A DNA stretch of 64,000 nucleotides from Undaria pinnatifida (Eukaryota > Sar > Phaeophyceae > Laminariales > Alariaceae). The stretch is from the NCBI GenBank assembly GCA_012845835.1, contig JABAKD010000022.1, positions 1,305,501 to 1,369,500 on the forward strand, written 5' to 3'. Under the pieces are notes generated by a model. The model had not been told where the DNA came from and ran no database searches. It saw only the letters and a list, made by a program, of their open reading frames with translations. A program made the translations under genes and the position numbers. Below, piece by piece: positions 10,361 through 22,348 of this stretch (its first letter is position 1; every line of letters begins with the position of its first letter).

Positions 10361-12900
10361 CTTCAAAACACCCTTGAATATATTCTGCGCCTTCGGCAGA
10401 AAAGTAGAAAGCAAGCACACAAATCCGAATCATCACTCACAGGCAAGGCAGGCCCAAAGCTAGCTGTAAGTCTATTGGATATAAAACTCAGCAAACCCAG
10501 TCGCCATCACCTCCTTCGTGCCTCAACCAACTAAACTAGACAATAGTCAGTAATAACAGGCACTCCCCGTACAAATACAATGATCACTAACCCCGTCGCG
10601 TCTATAAACCAATTAGACTAGACAGCAGTCCTTTTTGCCGCACGTGTTTCTTCAGGTATTTTTATTATTAATATTATTATTGTTATTATAACCAAGGCAT
10701 TTGACGAGTCGGGTGGTGTCAGTCAATAGGGTGACACCACCCTAACAAACCTACCGTGAGGTTTGAAAACCTGCATATTTGACCCAGTCGGGACCCGACC
10801 CGACCCGACCCGACCCGTGCAATTTCAAACACCTTCTGGCCCACCCAGCCCGACTCGACCCGCGAGAGTTTGGAACACCTCCTGGCACCACCTTCGGGCC
10901 GGGGTTTTGACCCGTGAAAATCCATGGCTACATATAATGAACAACAGGCACTCACTCTCGTATCGTATGTATGCATAAAAAAATTGTGGTATCGTAGTCA
11001 GTCTTCATCCGTCTCATCGTTCCTTTTCCAAGCCAGCCAGCCATTGATTCAAACACCCACCACTTAGGCTACCCCCAAGCCAACGAACGCTCGGCACACA
11101 AATCACCCCCCCCGCCCGCCGCCCCATCCCGCCCTCCCTACCCCTATAACCCCCCCCCCCGCCGCACGCCCGGCAAACCGAGCAAACGAAAAAAAACAAG
11201 GAACAAGGAAAAAAACACTCAACTGTTAAGCGCAAATCCCGCACAAAAGAAACTTAAAACACCTTACTTGGGCCTATATATCGATCGAGGTGTCAATATC
11301 GACATTCGAAGTCGAAACTCAAAAATCGAGTTCCAAAATCAAAGACCAAAACTCATGATCCAAAATCGAGTTTCAAAAATCGACATTCAAAATCGATATC
11401 CAAAATGACCAAATAAAATGCACCACGCCACAAGAAACGAGGTGTTACCCCTCCTGCATCTTGGCACGAAATTAACATAAATCGACATCCCCCGGATATA
11501 CTAGGTAAGAGAGAAACCGAAAATCGACCTTTCCTCGCCTGCCAATGGTTGACGGACGAGCTCTCAACGATCAAACTCTTTTGTCCAAAAAACATCGCAA
11601 AAAATAAATGCGCACGCACATCAAATATCCAACTCACAGCAAAAAAAATGTATGCGTACGAAAGTACTTGGTACTATTACGTACGTCGAAAACACCGCAA
11701 AAAAATAATGCGTAAGAACCATAAGAGAGATAGACCCCCCCCCCCGCCAGCAATAATACATCGTTGTTAATCCGTGCCCCCCTCGCCATGTCATCACCAC
11801 ACGGAAAAGGGTGTGGAAAAGCTATAGGTTGCGTGTTACTTCAATAGCATCGCAACCTAGATACAGCAGTCCACCTCACACAACAACACCACCACCAGCG
11901 CACCCTCCTAGCCTGGTATAAATATTTCAATCTTCAATCAATTCATCGGCCGGCACACGTAAAAAATCACAACTCTGGGAGGTAGGTAGGTATATAACTT
12001 ATCAACGTTTTTTTACGAGAGCACGCTCAACTAACTTCCTAAGGTCGCTTGTCAACGAACCAACGTTTCCTTACGAAAAAAAGCACGCCACGCCAACTTC
12101 GCCGAGCCACCATTCGACGGTTTTTTTACGAGAGGTCACCCTCGACAAACTACTCCCAGATTGCGGGTCGAGCCAACCACTCGCTCAGCTCGTTCTTCTA
12201 TTAACGAAAAAAGAGCAACAGCGCCCCAGATCAATTCTGGCCGCATCAAACCAGCAGTGAAAGAAATGCCTCCACACGAGGCAGGCAAGAAAAGCCACCG
12301 TAAATAAACGCAACACATCCCGCCCCACGCCGTTTCGAAGCGGCGCAACTACGCAACCAGCCCAAAAAGCACGAAAAGCGCAGCCGTTTCGAAACGGCGC
12401 AACTACGCAACAACTCAAAAACACGGAAACAGACAGAGCGCATACACTGCTGTTGCTGCTGACGTCGTTCAGGGCCAAACAACGCACCGGCCCAGCACGT
12501 ACTTCTCAACAAACCCTCTTTTCTTCTACTCAAGCTACCGACCATCCTTTTCTTCCAAGCAAGTTACCGGCATCGCTTCCAAAAACTGCCCTTTTCTCAA
12601 GTATCATGAACGTTTCTTCCTCTACCTAAAACTGCCCTTTTCTCAAGTGTCATGAACGTTTGTGTTCCTCTACTAAAAAAATACCGTCAGGGTTTCCAAC
12701 GAAAGTTTTTTGTTTATTCTACTGCTGTACCGTTTACAGCCGTACACAAACGCTGCGCAAGGAAGACTTGGTATGGTTTGATATCCTTCACCGACCAGCT
12801 AACCTAGAGGCCCGCAGGAACAATACCCGCTTCCATCTTTTTACCCTTCTCTTCTCGAAGCAGGAATCAATCCCACCGCACTCAATCATACCTCACCGAC
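10361..12900. other. No gene seen; low-complexity and short tandem duplications
   Basis: Contains a TTATTA tract (10668-10690) and the CCCGACCCG repeat (10780-10930). Around 11280-11400 an AAAATCGA motif recurs many times. The block AACTGCCCTTTTCTCAAGTR appears twice near 12585 and 12635, and ACGAGAG follows T-runs near 12010 and 12120. No supported exon. Confidence 0.5.
10780..10930. repeat. CCCGACCCG-family repeat, copy 1
   Basis: Repeated CCCGACCCGACC is followed by short AT-containing spacers of the type GTGAAAATTTCAAA. Related loci lie at 41380-41620, 48540-48760 and 52880-53160. It produces false Pro/Arg-rich frames. Confidence 0.7.
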
Positions 12901-12904
12901 GTTG

Positions 12905-13105
12905 AACGAAAAATCTTTCGTTCAACGAAAAGCTTTGAAAGCGATGAGCATAGTAGAATCAGCGTTCAACGAAAATCTCTCGTTCAACGAAAAGCTTCGA
13001 AAGCGATCAGAATAGTAGAATCAGCGTTCAACGAAAATATTTCGTCCAATGAAAAGCTTCGAAAGCGATGAGCATAGTAGAATCAGCGTTCAACGAAAAT
13101 ATTTC
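12905..13105 (+). repeat. 62-base tandem repeat, about 3 units
   Basis: Each unit reads TTCGTTCAACGAAAAGCTTC, then GAAAGCGATGAGCATAGTAG and AATCAGCG. TTTCGTTCAACGAAA is a hairpin-forming palindrome in every unit. Confidence 0.85.
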
Positions 13106-13109
13106 GTTC

Positions 13110-13990
13110 CAGAGGGGATGCTGGTCAGACGGCATAATCGTTTAACGACGACCCTTGCGAACAGCAAAAGGGACCGACCAATCACATCATCGCTACTGTT
13201 CAACGAAAAACATCGCAAGAGGGATGGATAGACAGCACAGCAGCATCGCCTCCGTTCAACTCAGATTCTCCCGATCACATCCTCTCCGCCATCGAAATCT
13301 TCCAAAGGGACAGAGAATAGTATAATTCAAACGAAATACTCCCCAAGGGATATATCGGTCGCGCTATCGAAACACAACGAAGCGATCACGACGTACGCAG
13401 GTAGCCAGTCACCACACAACCCCTACCCAGCCTTCCACGCGGTAGTGCGTTCAACACAACGGCCAGAGCCCTAGGTAAAGTCAACCGGCCGCTGCCACCC
13501 CTCCCACCCCTCTCGCCGGCGCTTCTCGAGACTCCAGAAGGTGATGCTCCCATCAGCAGTCTGGTTAGCAATGCCGAGCAGCGCCATCATCTGTACACGC
13601 AATGCTATCACAAGAGAAAAAACACGGCGTGCTTCCTTCCCGCCGCGCTAATACACAACCGGAGGGAAATAACTCCTCGAAGTCACTTCTCGGAAATCAA
13701 AGTGCTTCCATGCAATCCTCACCCCTTTCACGTCACTTTTCGGATATCAACGTGATTAAAATCAATGCCATCCATCGATGATGATGCATACGTGCCGATC
13801 GATTTGATCGATCGGCGCACATGAGTGAGAGAGCGCGCCCCAAGAGAAAAGAAGGATCAGATAGCAGAGAAATGGAAGGGCCATCCTGCACAGGTCAAAA
13901 GTCGTTCCACGTGTGGACACTGCAATTGCGCTACCGCCAAAATGCGCAGCTTTCATGGCATGTGTCTTGTCGTTCACCGGCACTGACGCC
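13110..13990. other. No gene seen
   Basis: Scattered GTTCAACGAAAA motifs continue from the adjacent tandem repeat. A CGATCGATTTGATCGATCG palindrome-like stretch lies near 13797-13815. No supported coding sequence. Confidence 0.4.
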
Positions 13991-14879
13991 AAATGCGCAG
14001 CTTGCAATTCGTCGACTGCACCGCCGCCAAATACGCCGCGTTCACTTGCCTTGTCCTCTCCCCCACCCAACAGAGCAACGTTTTTCGATTCGGCCCATGA
14101 GACTCTCCCTCTCCCTTCCCATCCTCGTCCCATCGCGGCAGGCCTTCGCTACGTGATGGTCTGCGTTCATATGGCCATCTCTCAGCTCGCACTGCCTGCC
14201 AACCCCCCATCCCTCGCCCACGCAACACAACGTTACGCCCAACTGGAAAACCACCGTCGAAGCAGAACGGAACTAGGGTCGCTTTTCCCCTACCCCTACC
14301 CCCCCCCGCCCACACAAAGCACGAACGAAACACCAGCCGCCAAGACATCAATCAACTATATAGCTGTTCTCTTTGCTCTCATCCTCCCCCTCCCCTCCCC
14401 GGCCACGCGACGCCACGTGACACAATTGGAAAGCTCTCATCAAGGCAAAAAGTTGTCGCATATGTTGAAATCGTCCTCGTTGACGACATAAGCCAACCTC
14501 CCACCCTGTCATCAACGGTACGACGCAGTCCAACCTTCCACCCCGTCGCCCACGCAACGCAAAAACGGTTGGAAACCCCTCGCGAAGGCAGAAATAGCAT
14601 ATCTAGCGATGCTGCTTTATAGCCCACCCCCCAGCCCCCGCCCAAGGAACGACAACACAACGATTGGAAACCCATCGTGAAGGCAGACAAAAGCCTTGTT
14701 TGTCGTCGTCGACGCTGTACCAGGCACGTGTTACCGTGATACATTAAACGATGTAATCCAATCTTTCACTCCCCAACAACAACATCGTCTAATCTCCTAC
14801 CTCCCTCCCTCCCACTCACCCACCCACCCCCGCCCACGCACCGCAAATTTCGACTGGAAACCCATCTTGAACGGCCTCT
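13990..14879 (-). repeat. Degenerate 3'-flank tandem units of the membrane-protein gene
   Basis: At least five units of about 90-190 bases share CGCCCACGCAACGCAA and TTGGAAACCCATCGTGAAGG. The unit at 14640-14725 also carries a copy of the gene's last codons: minus-strand TACAGCGTCGACGACGACAA, against TACAGCATTGACGACGACTA in the exon. In the copy the stop codon position is CAA. Confidence 0.65.
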
Positions 14880-15024
14880 TTAGTCGTCGTCAATGCTGTA
14901 GGTGTTGCTGTCATCATTCACCCTGTAGTCGTACGAGTCGCTGCTGCTGCTGCTGCTGTCGCCGAAGCCGCTGCCTGGCGCTCCGAAACCGTTACCACTG
15001 TTGCCCATGGACTCGCAGATGAAC
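14880..15024 (-). CDS. Membrane-protein gene, terminal exon
   Basis: The acceptor is CCTGACCAG. It completes an Arg codon, then encodes FICESMGNSGNGFGAPGSGF, a Ser run, and SYDYRVNDDSNTYSIDDD followed by TAA. This is an acidic, disordered tail. A copy of its 5' end lies upstream (15286-15345), and copies of its 3' end lie in the downstream flank. Confidence 0.85.
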
Positions 15025-16074
15025 CTGGTCAGGGTACAGGGACAGACATGGATGGAAAACATTCATATTATTATGGACAGCGGGGTTAAGCAAACATGAT
15101 GGACGGGACAGCTGGGCAAAGCGTATCATTTTGTGGCGGATCTACGGGAAAATCTATGGAAATATCGCATACCGAACTTTTGATAAATCAAAACTTTTTT
15201 TTCTCATCATGTATCGAAAATTCCAATATCGAACTTTCGATATATCTGGCCATATGGGATATATAGGTCAAGAACCCATTGAATGAAGTTGCTGCCCATG
15301 GAGGAGCACATGAACCAACGAAAAAGCCATTGGAAACGTGGTGGACCATGCGGTAAGGTTAATGTTGAGGGTTAGGTCCGTGTATCGGGTTTTGGTCTGG
15401 GCCGACGTACAACGTCAACATTCGCCAAAAACGACCGGCAGGAAAGCTGTTGCACACCCACTCCTGCACAAAGCCCAACAGAAAGTAGAAAACACAGGCA
15501 TGGAAGGCATTACGGATGGACACCGGGGACACGCAACGCACATGGAAGAAACATACAAAAAAACAACACACTTCGTACAGCTAGCCAAAGCAAGCTTACC
15601 TCAATCGGTACGCCCCGAGTCCCTGAACAAACACGCCGGAGCACACCGCAAGGAAGATAACGCTGGGCTTGCTCTTGAACTGGGCGAGCAGGGAAAGCAC
15701 CCAGGCGAGCAGCACATAGTGCTGCTGGAAGCCCCCGGGCGCCTCGACCGCGAAAGCCCCGTACAGCAAAGCATACGTCACGATCAGACCTCTGCTGACG
15801 TTGTATATTCTGTGCAGATTCTCCTTGATAACCACGTTCACGTTGATGTTGCCGGATACATAGTAGGCGCCGGGGAGGATCCTCCACGCTTCCGCGAAGT
15901 GCCAGGCCACAATCAGCACGAGGGCGATGAGGAACAGCGCCACGACGACGATGTGGGACTCGTTCCAGTCGCCGTTCTCATCGAACCGGAGCTCTTCCCA
16001 CCACCTGCTTGTTTCCAGGGCGGACACGAGGAGCCCCCTGGGGATGATACAGAAAGAGGCGGAGGCAGGGGGGA

Positions 16075-16109
<35 letters not shown>

Positions 16110-19100
16110 ACGGGGACGGGGACGGGGACGGGGACGGGGACGGGGACGGGGACGGGGGTGTACTCATTTTGTGCATGGCCGTAGGTAGTCGTATGACCAT
16201 AGAGCTATTAGCCCCTCGGACGGAGCACGTCGGGTGTTCACCCAACCACGCAGACGTTGCTTGCACCAAGCGTGAACCGCCGCGAGGTGTTCGGCGAGTC
16301 GCATAAAGGGTGAACTGCATCCTTCCAAGAACAAGAACCGCTCAAAGGACGGACTTCGGCACCTTGTGCCTACTTTCTTGCTGATGGATGAAAGCGCCAA
16401 TGAGGTACTTTGTTTTCTGGTGTGGCCATTCCAGAGATAGCAATGGTTTTTGCTGTGTAAATGCCTCGTGGGTGACCGACAGGGGGATGGGGACGGGGGG
16501 AGTCAGGGGGGGCGGCGGTATTGAATGCCGAGGGTGTTTTTTCGTAAGTGTTGCTGGAGGCGAGGCGCCCCCTGAGGTGGGTTTGATTAAATATAGCGGC
16601 GAGGGCAGGATGAGTGGCGGGGGAGGGGGGGGCGTAGTGTTTTGTTACCATTAAAAACGGAGAGGGGGGCATCTTGAGTATTGTGTCTGACGTTTGTTTG
16701 TCGTCGCCATCGCGAAATCAACGAGACCTCTGTTGCGGCTACATGTATGTAAGCAGCGGGGGAAGGGGGGTGGGCGTATGGTTCGAATTGAGTGTCTTGC
16801 CAAGTGTGTGCCGTGAGCGAGTGAGTGCACCAAATATGAACTGAAAGCCAGAACCGTAAAATTGACAGGGTGTGCATGTTCTCATGTGTACCCACCCACC
16901 CACCCGTCATCGTGTATCAGGGCGGGGCATGCATAATGCACGACAATGTATGCCAATGCAGAAAGGAAAGCGGAATATGGTCGTCCAACTTCTGAGCGTA
17001 GATCGTTTGAAGGCAAACAAATCATACAAACACGTACCAGGTACAGCACGATACACAAAAACAAGAAAATGCTGAACAAATAACACAGAGGAACCCCAAC
17101 AAGGTAAAAAAAAAGAAACTCAAGGGCTGTGAAAAGATTACCACCGACAGCGGACTACCAAGAGAAAGGTGAGAAGTTGAGGTTGTGAGTTCGGCGCTAT
17201 GGTATGACACGTGGTGCGTAAGTCTGGAGTTACTTACGGTTAGGCGTTTCTGGCCAGCGTAGTTGCTTCCTTGGCCTATAAGGGAAATGACATACGCCGG
17301 GGCGAGCCAGGCCGAGGGGAACCCAGGTGCGAAGTTGAGGTTTTGAGTTCGGCGCGATGATATGATACGTGGTACGTCAGTCGGGAGTTACGGTAAGGCG
17401 TTTCTGACCAGCCTAGTTGTTTCCTTGGCCGACAAAAAAAATAAAATAGGCCGGGCCGAGCCAGGCCGAGGGGGACCCACCCGGCCGAACCGACCCGGAT
17501 GGGAAACGAGAACAAGAAAAAAGAAGAAAAAACAGAACAGAACAACAAAATTCGCACTTGTATCAATACAACAACAAAACGCACAACCCGACCAGTCAGA
17601 CGTGCAGAAATATTTTTTATAAAATAACAGGGAGCAGTGGATGAAGACGGTCAACCTACCAACCACCCGTGCTATATTATATCTATCGCATTCCGTCACA
17701 GCTCGACCCAATCCAACCCAACCCAACCCAACCCAACTAACTTGCTTTGCTGTCATTGAATTGGGCGTTTGGCGTGTGCATCCTAAAATGGTTCGCACTA
17801 GTAAAGAGCACGCGGTAAGAAAATAAAAAACAAAACGAGCACAACAGAACAGCAAAAAATCGCACTTGCATCAACACAAAAACAAAATACACAATCGACC
17901 AGTCAGCAAGCAGCAGTGCAGCGAAAAACAGGCAACAGTCGACGGTGGAGGTCAACAGCAGCAGAAAGTAAAACAATACTGCTTCTTCGCTTCGTACGTA
18001 TGCGCGCCGGCAATATCGTAGCAGCAATACTGCCTACTGGTCGTACACTGCATGCACAATATCGTATGGATGCCACATGGCATGGCGCGGGTGGGTGGTA
18101 TTAGGTGGCGTGATGTGATCCTCTGTTACCACAGGAAAGGCCGAGTCGGGTCGGGCTCTATCGCGCGCAAAACCGGCGTATCGCGTGGTGCTGCCCTAGC
18201 GAACCAACCGAATGTACCGTTCACGTACCCGCCGCCGCCGCGCGTTAGTTATAGCTGCGGCACCGCATTCCTGGAAAAATTGACAACAAATGATGACATG
18301 GATACGAAAGAAGCCGTGAGGTTTAGATTAGCTTAATAGACGATTTTCATCCACCAGCCCCACCCCTCCGCTCCCCCCTCTTCCTCCTCTCTTTAACGCG
18401 ATGTGTCCCCACAATGAATACATTCCTGTTGATATATTCTCGTGCCTCGTCATAGATACAAATGACATATCACACACTCGCCAACCACTCGGTACCGCCC
18501 CGAATCACGGGGGGGGGGGCGGGAACACAACGAGGTTTGTACCAATGTGGAGGCGGGGCATGGAATGGATGGGCCCTGGATAGGGTCAAAACTGCTTGCC
18601 TACTGCCGAGTATACGAGTATACGACTGCCCTCGTAGTTTTTCGATGTGACAACCTATTTCGACCACCATATCTCGAGTGGCCGCAGTGTTCTTATACGA
18701 AGCAGACTTGAGCTATAAATCCGTCCCCTCTATCTTGAAAACATCTACACGAATATATAACCAGGTACTTACGTGCCAAAGAATATGACGACGAAGTAGA
18801 CCTCCTTCTTGAGCTCGCGGAATCTTCGCTCTTCCAAGATCTCACAGAACCAAGCCTGTCAACATTAGTGAGGACGCGGACCAACAAACGGATAGACACA
18901 CATACGCAGAGTCAGTCACAGTCAGTCACAGAGGACAGCGTTGTTTGTAGACAGGCAACATAGCAGCAGTAACAACAGGAAAGAAGCGCACAACAGGCAA
19001 TTTTCGACAGATTACGATACGAGGAACGACAGGCGAAAACCGTGGGTCAAGTTAAGTCGGAATCACTTATTAGTTAGCCCGATTAGAACTGCGAAAAAAA

Positions 19101-22100
19101 GATCCCACACTTGTTCCAAGTAGTTTCCCCCCCAAAAACCACGGGGAGCGAGTGAAGTGAGTCAGTCTAAAAGGGATATCTTAATGGGATAAAAAAGGCA
19201 GGGCATATGATACCAGGTACACAGATATAGGGGTCAGCATGGTGCGAACAGGGAACACAGGGAAAAAAAATACAGATTATTTAGGCCATTTCTTACACAG
19301 TCGGATTCCGCCAGTCGAAAACGGCCCTTTTTGACTGGACTTTTTTTCAACTGGATTCTTTTGGTCCTTCCTCTTGTTCTCACATTAACTCGCATATCGT
19401 CAGTCGAGTCGAGTTTATAGTTTTTGTGTTCTTCCTAGAGGCGGTTGGTGTGAGGGAGCACTGCTGTATGGCGCTCGAAACTCGATTGGCAACTCTGTGC
19501 TTCGCGCGTTCCTAGCGAGCAACGCGTGCTTCACGCGCGACGAACCTTCGTCTATGCGGGTTGGTGGCGTTGTGCTTAGCCGAAAGCCGCCAAAGCTACA
19601 GCAGGCGTAAGCCGTTGTTGGCAACAAGGCATCGATAACGCGCGCTACTGCTGTCGTGTGATACATGCTGCTGGCGAGCAGAGCTAGGACTGCGGCACGC
19701 TGACTTGCGGCGAGAAGCAACAGCAGTGATAGCCAAGGCAACGTCGGCGCTGTTGTATGATACTGCTGTGTGGTACCCGGTATGGGTGTGTGGGCGTGTG
19801 GGTGTGTGTTTTGTGGCGGGATGAGCGATGCGATGGGTTCAAAAAACAGGTGTAAAACTTTTTCGACTTGAGTTTTCGACTGACAGATTTAGTCGAAAAA
19901 ATCGATGTTTTCGACTGGATCCCCCAGTCGGAAAACTCAGTCGAAAATTTTCGACTGCTGTGTAAGAAAGCCCGACCTGGGCTCCAGTCGGAAACGGCCG
20001 TTTTCCACTGACAAATCCGACTGTATAACAAATGGCCTTACAATCAAAAATGACAAAGGGAACTCTCGCCGCCATGGGGCCATGTATACGTGTACCACGG
20101 TCTGGAACGGAGCTAAAAGCTCCCTCACAATGATCCATTACTAGGATATAAAAGTTTACATATCGACCGCGGCCAATTGGCCTAATGTCCTTGAATGTTA
20201 GTTATAAAATATAATACTGATATTAATAGTATATCGTTTGTGATCTGACGATACGTAGCGACTTCTCCACTCAGGTGCCTGATTTCGCTTGAATAAACAC
20301 ACACCGGCCTCCTAGTCCTATCGTATCACACCATTGAAAACTACGACATCACATCACATCAAAAAATCATATCCCAGCATCCTGGTGTACGAGGAACAGT
20401 CAACCCCGCTTTGAGGACGCTCGTAGTAAGGAAACTCCCCGCTTTAAGGACAACTTATTTTTCCGGACAGAGGGGGCCGACAGACAGTATAAATACAGGG
20501 GTATACACTATTAAGGACGAAACCCCGCTTTAAGGACGCTTTTTTTCAAGAAAAAACCATGTGCGTCCTTAAAGCGGGTTTGACTGTATTTAGTCTACAT
20601 ATACATCGCGTTGGGAAACCAGCAATAAACCAATTGATCGCAATGCGACGCGTAACGGTGAGAAAAACCACCCGGCAACGACGCCTCTTCTCGCTTCTAC
20701 ACGTCTCTGCGGCACGCCGAGAGATGGATCACATGAATAAATAAACACCTGGTACCGTTTTTTCTCAAGCTTTGAAAACATGCTTACTCACGGGCGCCGT
20801 TGATTATGTCGCCCGTGCCGTCATTTCACATCACCCACCCCCCCGCCACCAAAACCAGCCCATAGTGTTCTACTCTTTGGCTGACAAACCAGCTGCACGA
20901 GGAGATAGGTGTATTGACTAATACTGCAGCAGTATGGAGTATACTTACTATACTGACGGCATATCTTTGCAAGTGCTATGAATATTACTAGTATAGTATC
21001 ACATTGTAGTGTCACGTTGGGCGGCGGACGAACCGCACACGATTCCTTTTTTGTGGTGGCCGTCTCCTGCAGCAGTGGAATTATTCCGCCTGCATTATTA
21101 TCATTTGAGCCCTGTCCTGTTCCAAGCTTCATTCGAGTAGTAACAGAAATATGTAACCCCTTTAGAGCCCCCAAACGCCTTTCTATACAAATTCCAAGTG
21201 AATTGTCCCCAAAAACGGGTTTCCCCTTGTGAAGGGGTCCCCACGCCTTTCTATACAAATTCCAAGTGAATTGTCCCCAAAAACGGGTTTCCCCTTGTGA
21301 AGGGGTCCCCCAAACGCCTTTCCATACAACTTCCAAGTGATTTGTCCCCAAAAACGGTTTCCCCTTGTGTGAAGGGGTTCCCCAAACGCCGACCTGTATA
21401 TCCTTAATAAGGACACACACCCAGTAATACGCGCGATCGGAGTATCACACGCAGCTTGCAAAGACGAGTTTCAGACTAAATCCTCGACCTCACAGCTGTA
21501 CTAGCACGTACTGACAGCGTTTTTGTATACCTGGTACGTATTTATAGCGTAATAAAAATTAAAACGAACAAAATGCAATAAACTACAAGGTTAAGCATCA
21601 GCTTCCAGTCGGGAGAGAAGAAAAGAGTGATGGGGTGGTCGTACACAGTAGCTTGGAAGGGAGAGCCAGCAAGGACTACCATCAGAAAAGCCAGGGGTGG
21701 TGCGCAAGCACACATCAACGCTCGGAGCAAAACAACCATGTCGACAGGCACGTGACCGGAGCAACACAACAACGTCGACAGAGTACGTGACCGCCTAGAG
21801 GGGAAAATTCGAGCAAAACTCGAAAACTTCAGCAAAATCCAAACTACTTCGTAGAATATACTGGTGCCATATGCCGGCATGTTGTTTTCAATCGCTTGAT
21901 AATACAACAAGGATGTAAGGGGAGTCGCCGACCTATATCCTTAATGAGAACACACAACCCGTAATACGCGCGATCGGAGTATCACACACAGCTTGCAAAG
22001 ATGAGTTTCGACGAATCCTTCGATCTCACAGCTGGAGTGTATTTTCATCTTTTATAATAAGGATTTACGTGATACCGGTGCGACACAAAATATAGCAAGT

Positions 22101-22302
22101 ACTTGTTGGTGTAGAACTGGTATAATAGCAACACTGGTTACTTGTGCAGGCACACGTACCTGCCTCGCACATGGTATACATATCTGTACAAACTTAGTCT
22201 AAAGCTGCACCAAATCTGTTATTATCCAGAACATGGTGTACACGAAGATTGAGTTTTTAATAAGTTGAATTGAGTGCGGTGCAGCCAGCCAGCCAGCCAG
22301 CG

Positions 22303-22348
<46 letters not shown>

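Noticed and set aside
15338-16306. Plus-strand frame of 322 codons
   Set aside because: It is antisense to the conserved membrane-protein exon and runs into the GGGGAC microsatellite. The minus-strand reading has splice sites and hydrophobic helices; the plus-strand one has neither.
19415-19741. Minus-strand frame starting MPWLSLLLLLAASQRAAVLA, signal-peptide-like
   Set aside because: It lies wholly inside the PIF/Harbinger-like element and has no other support.
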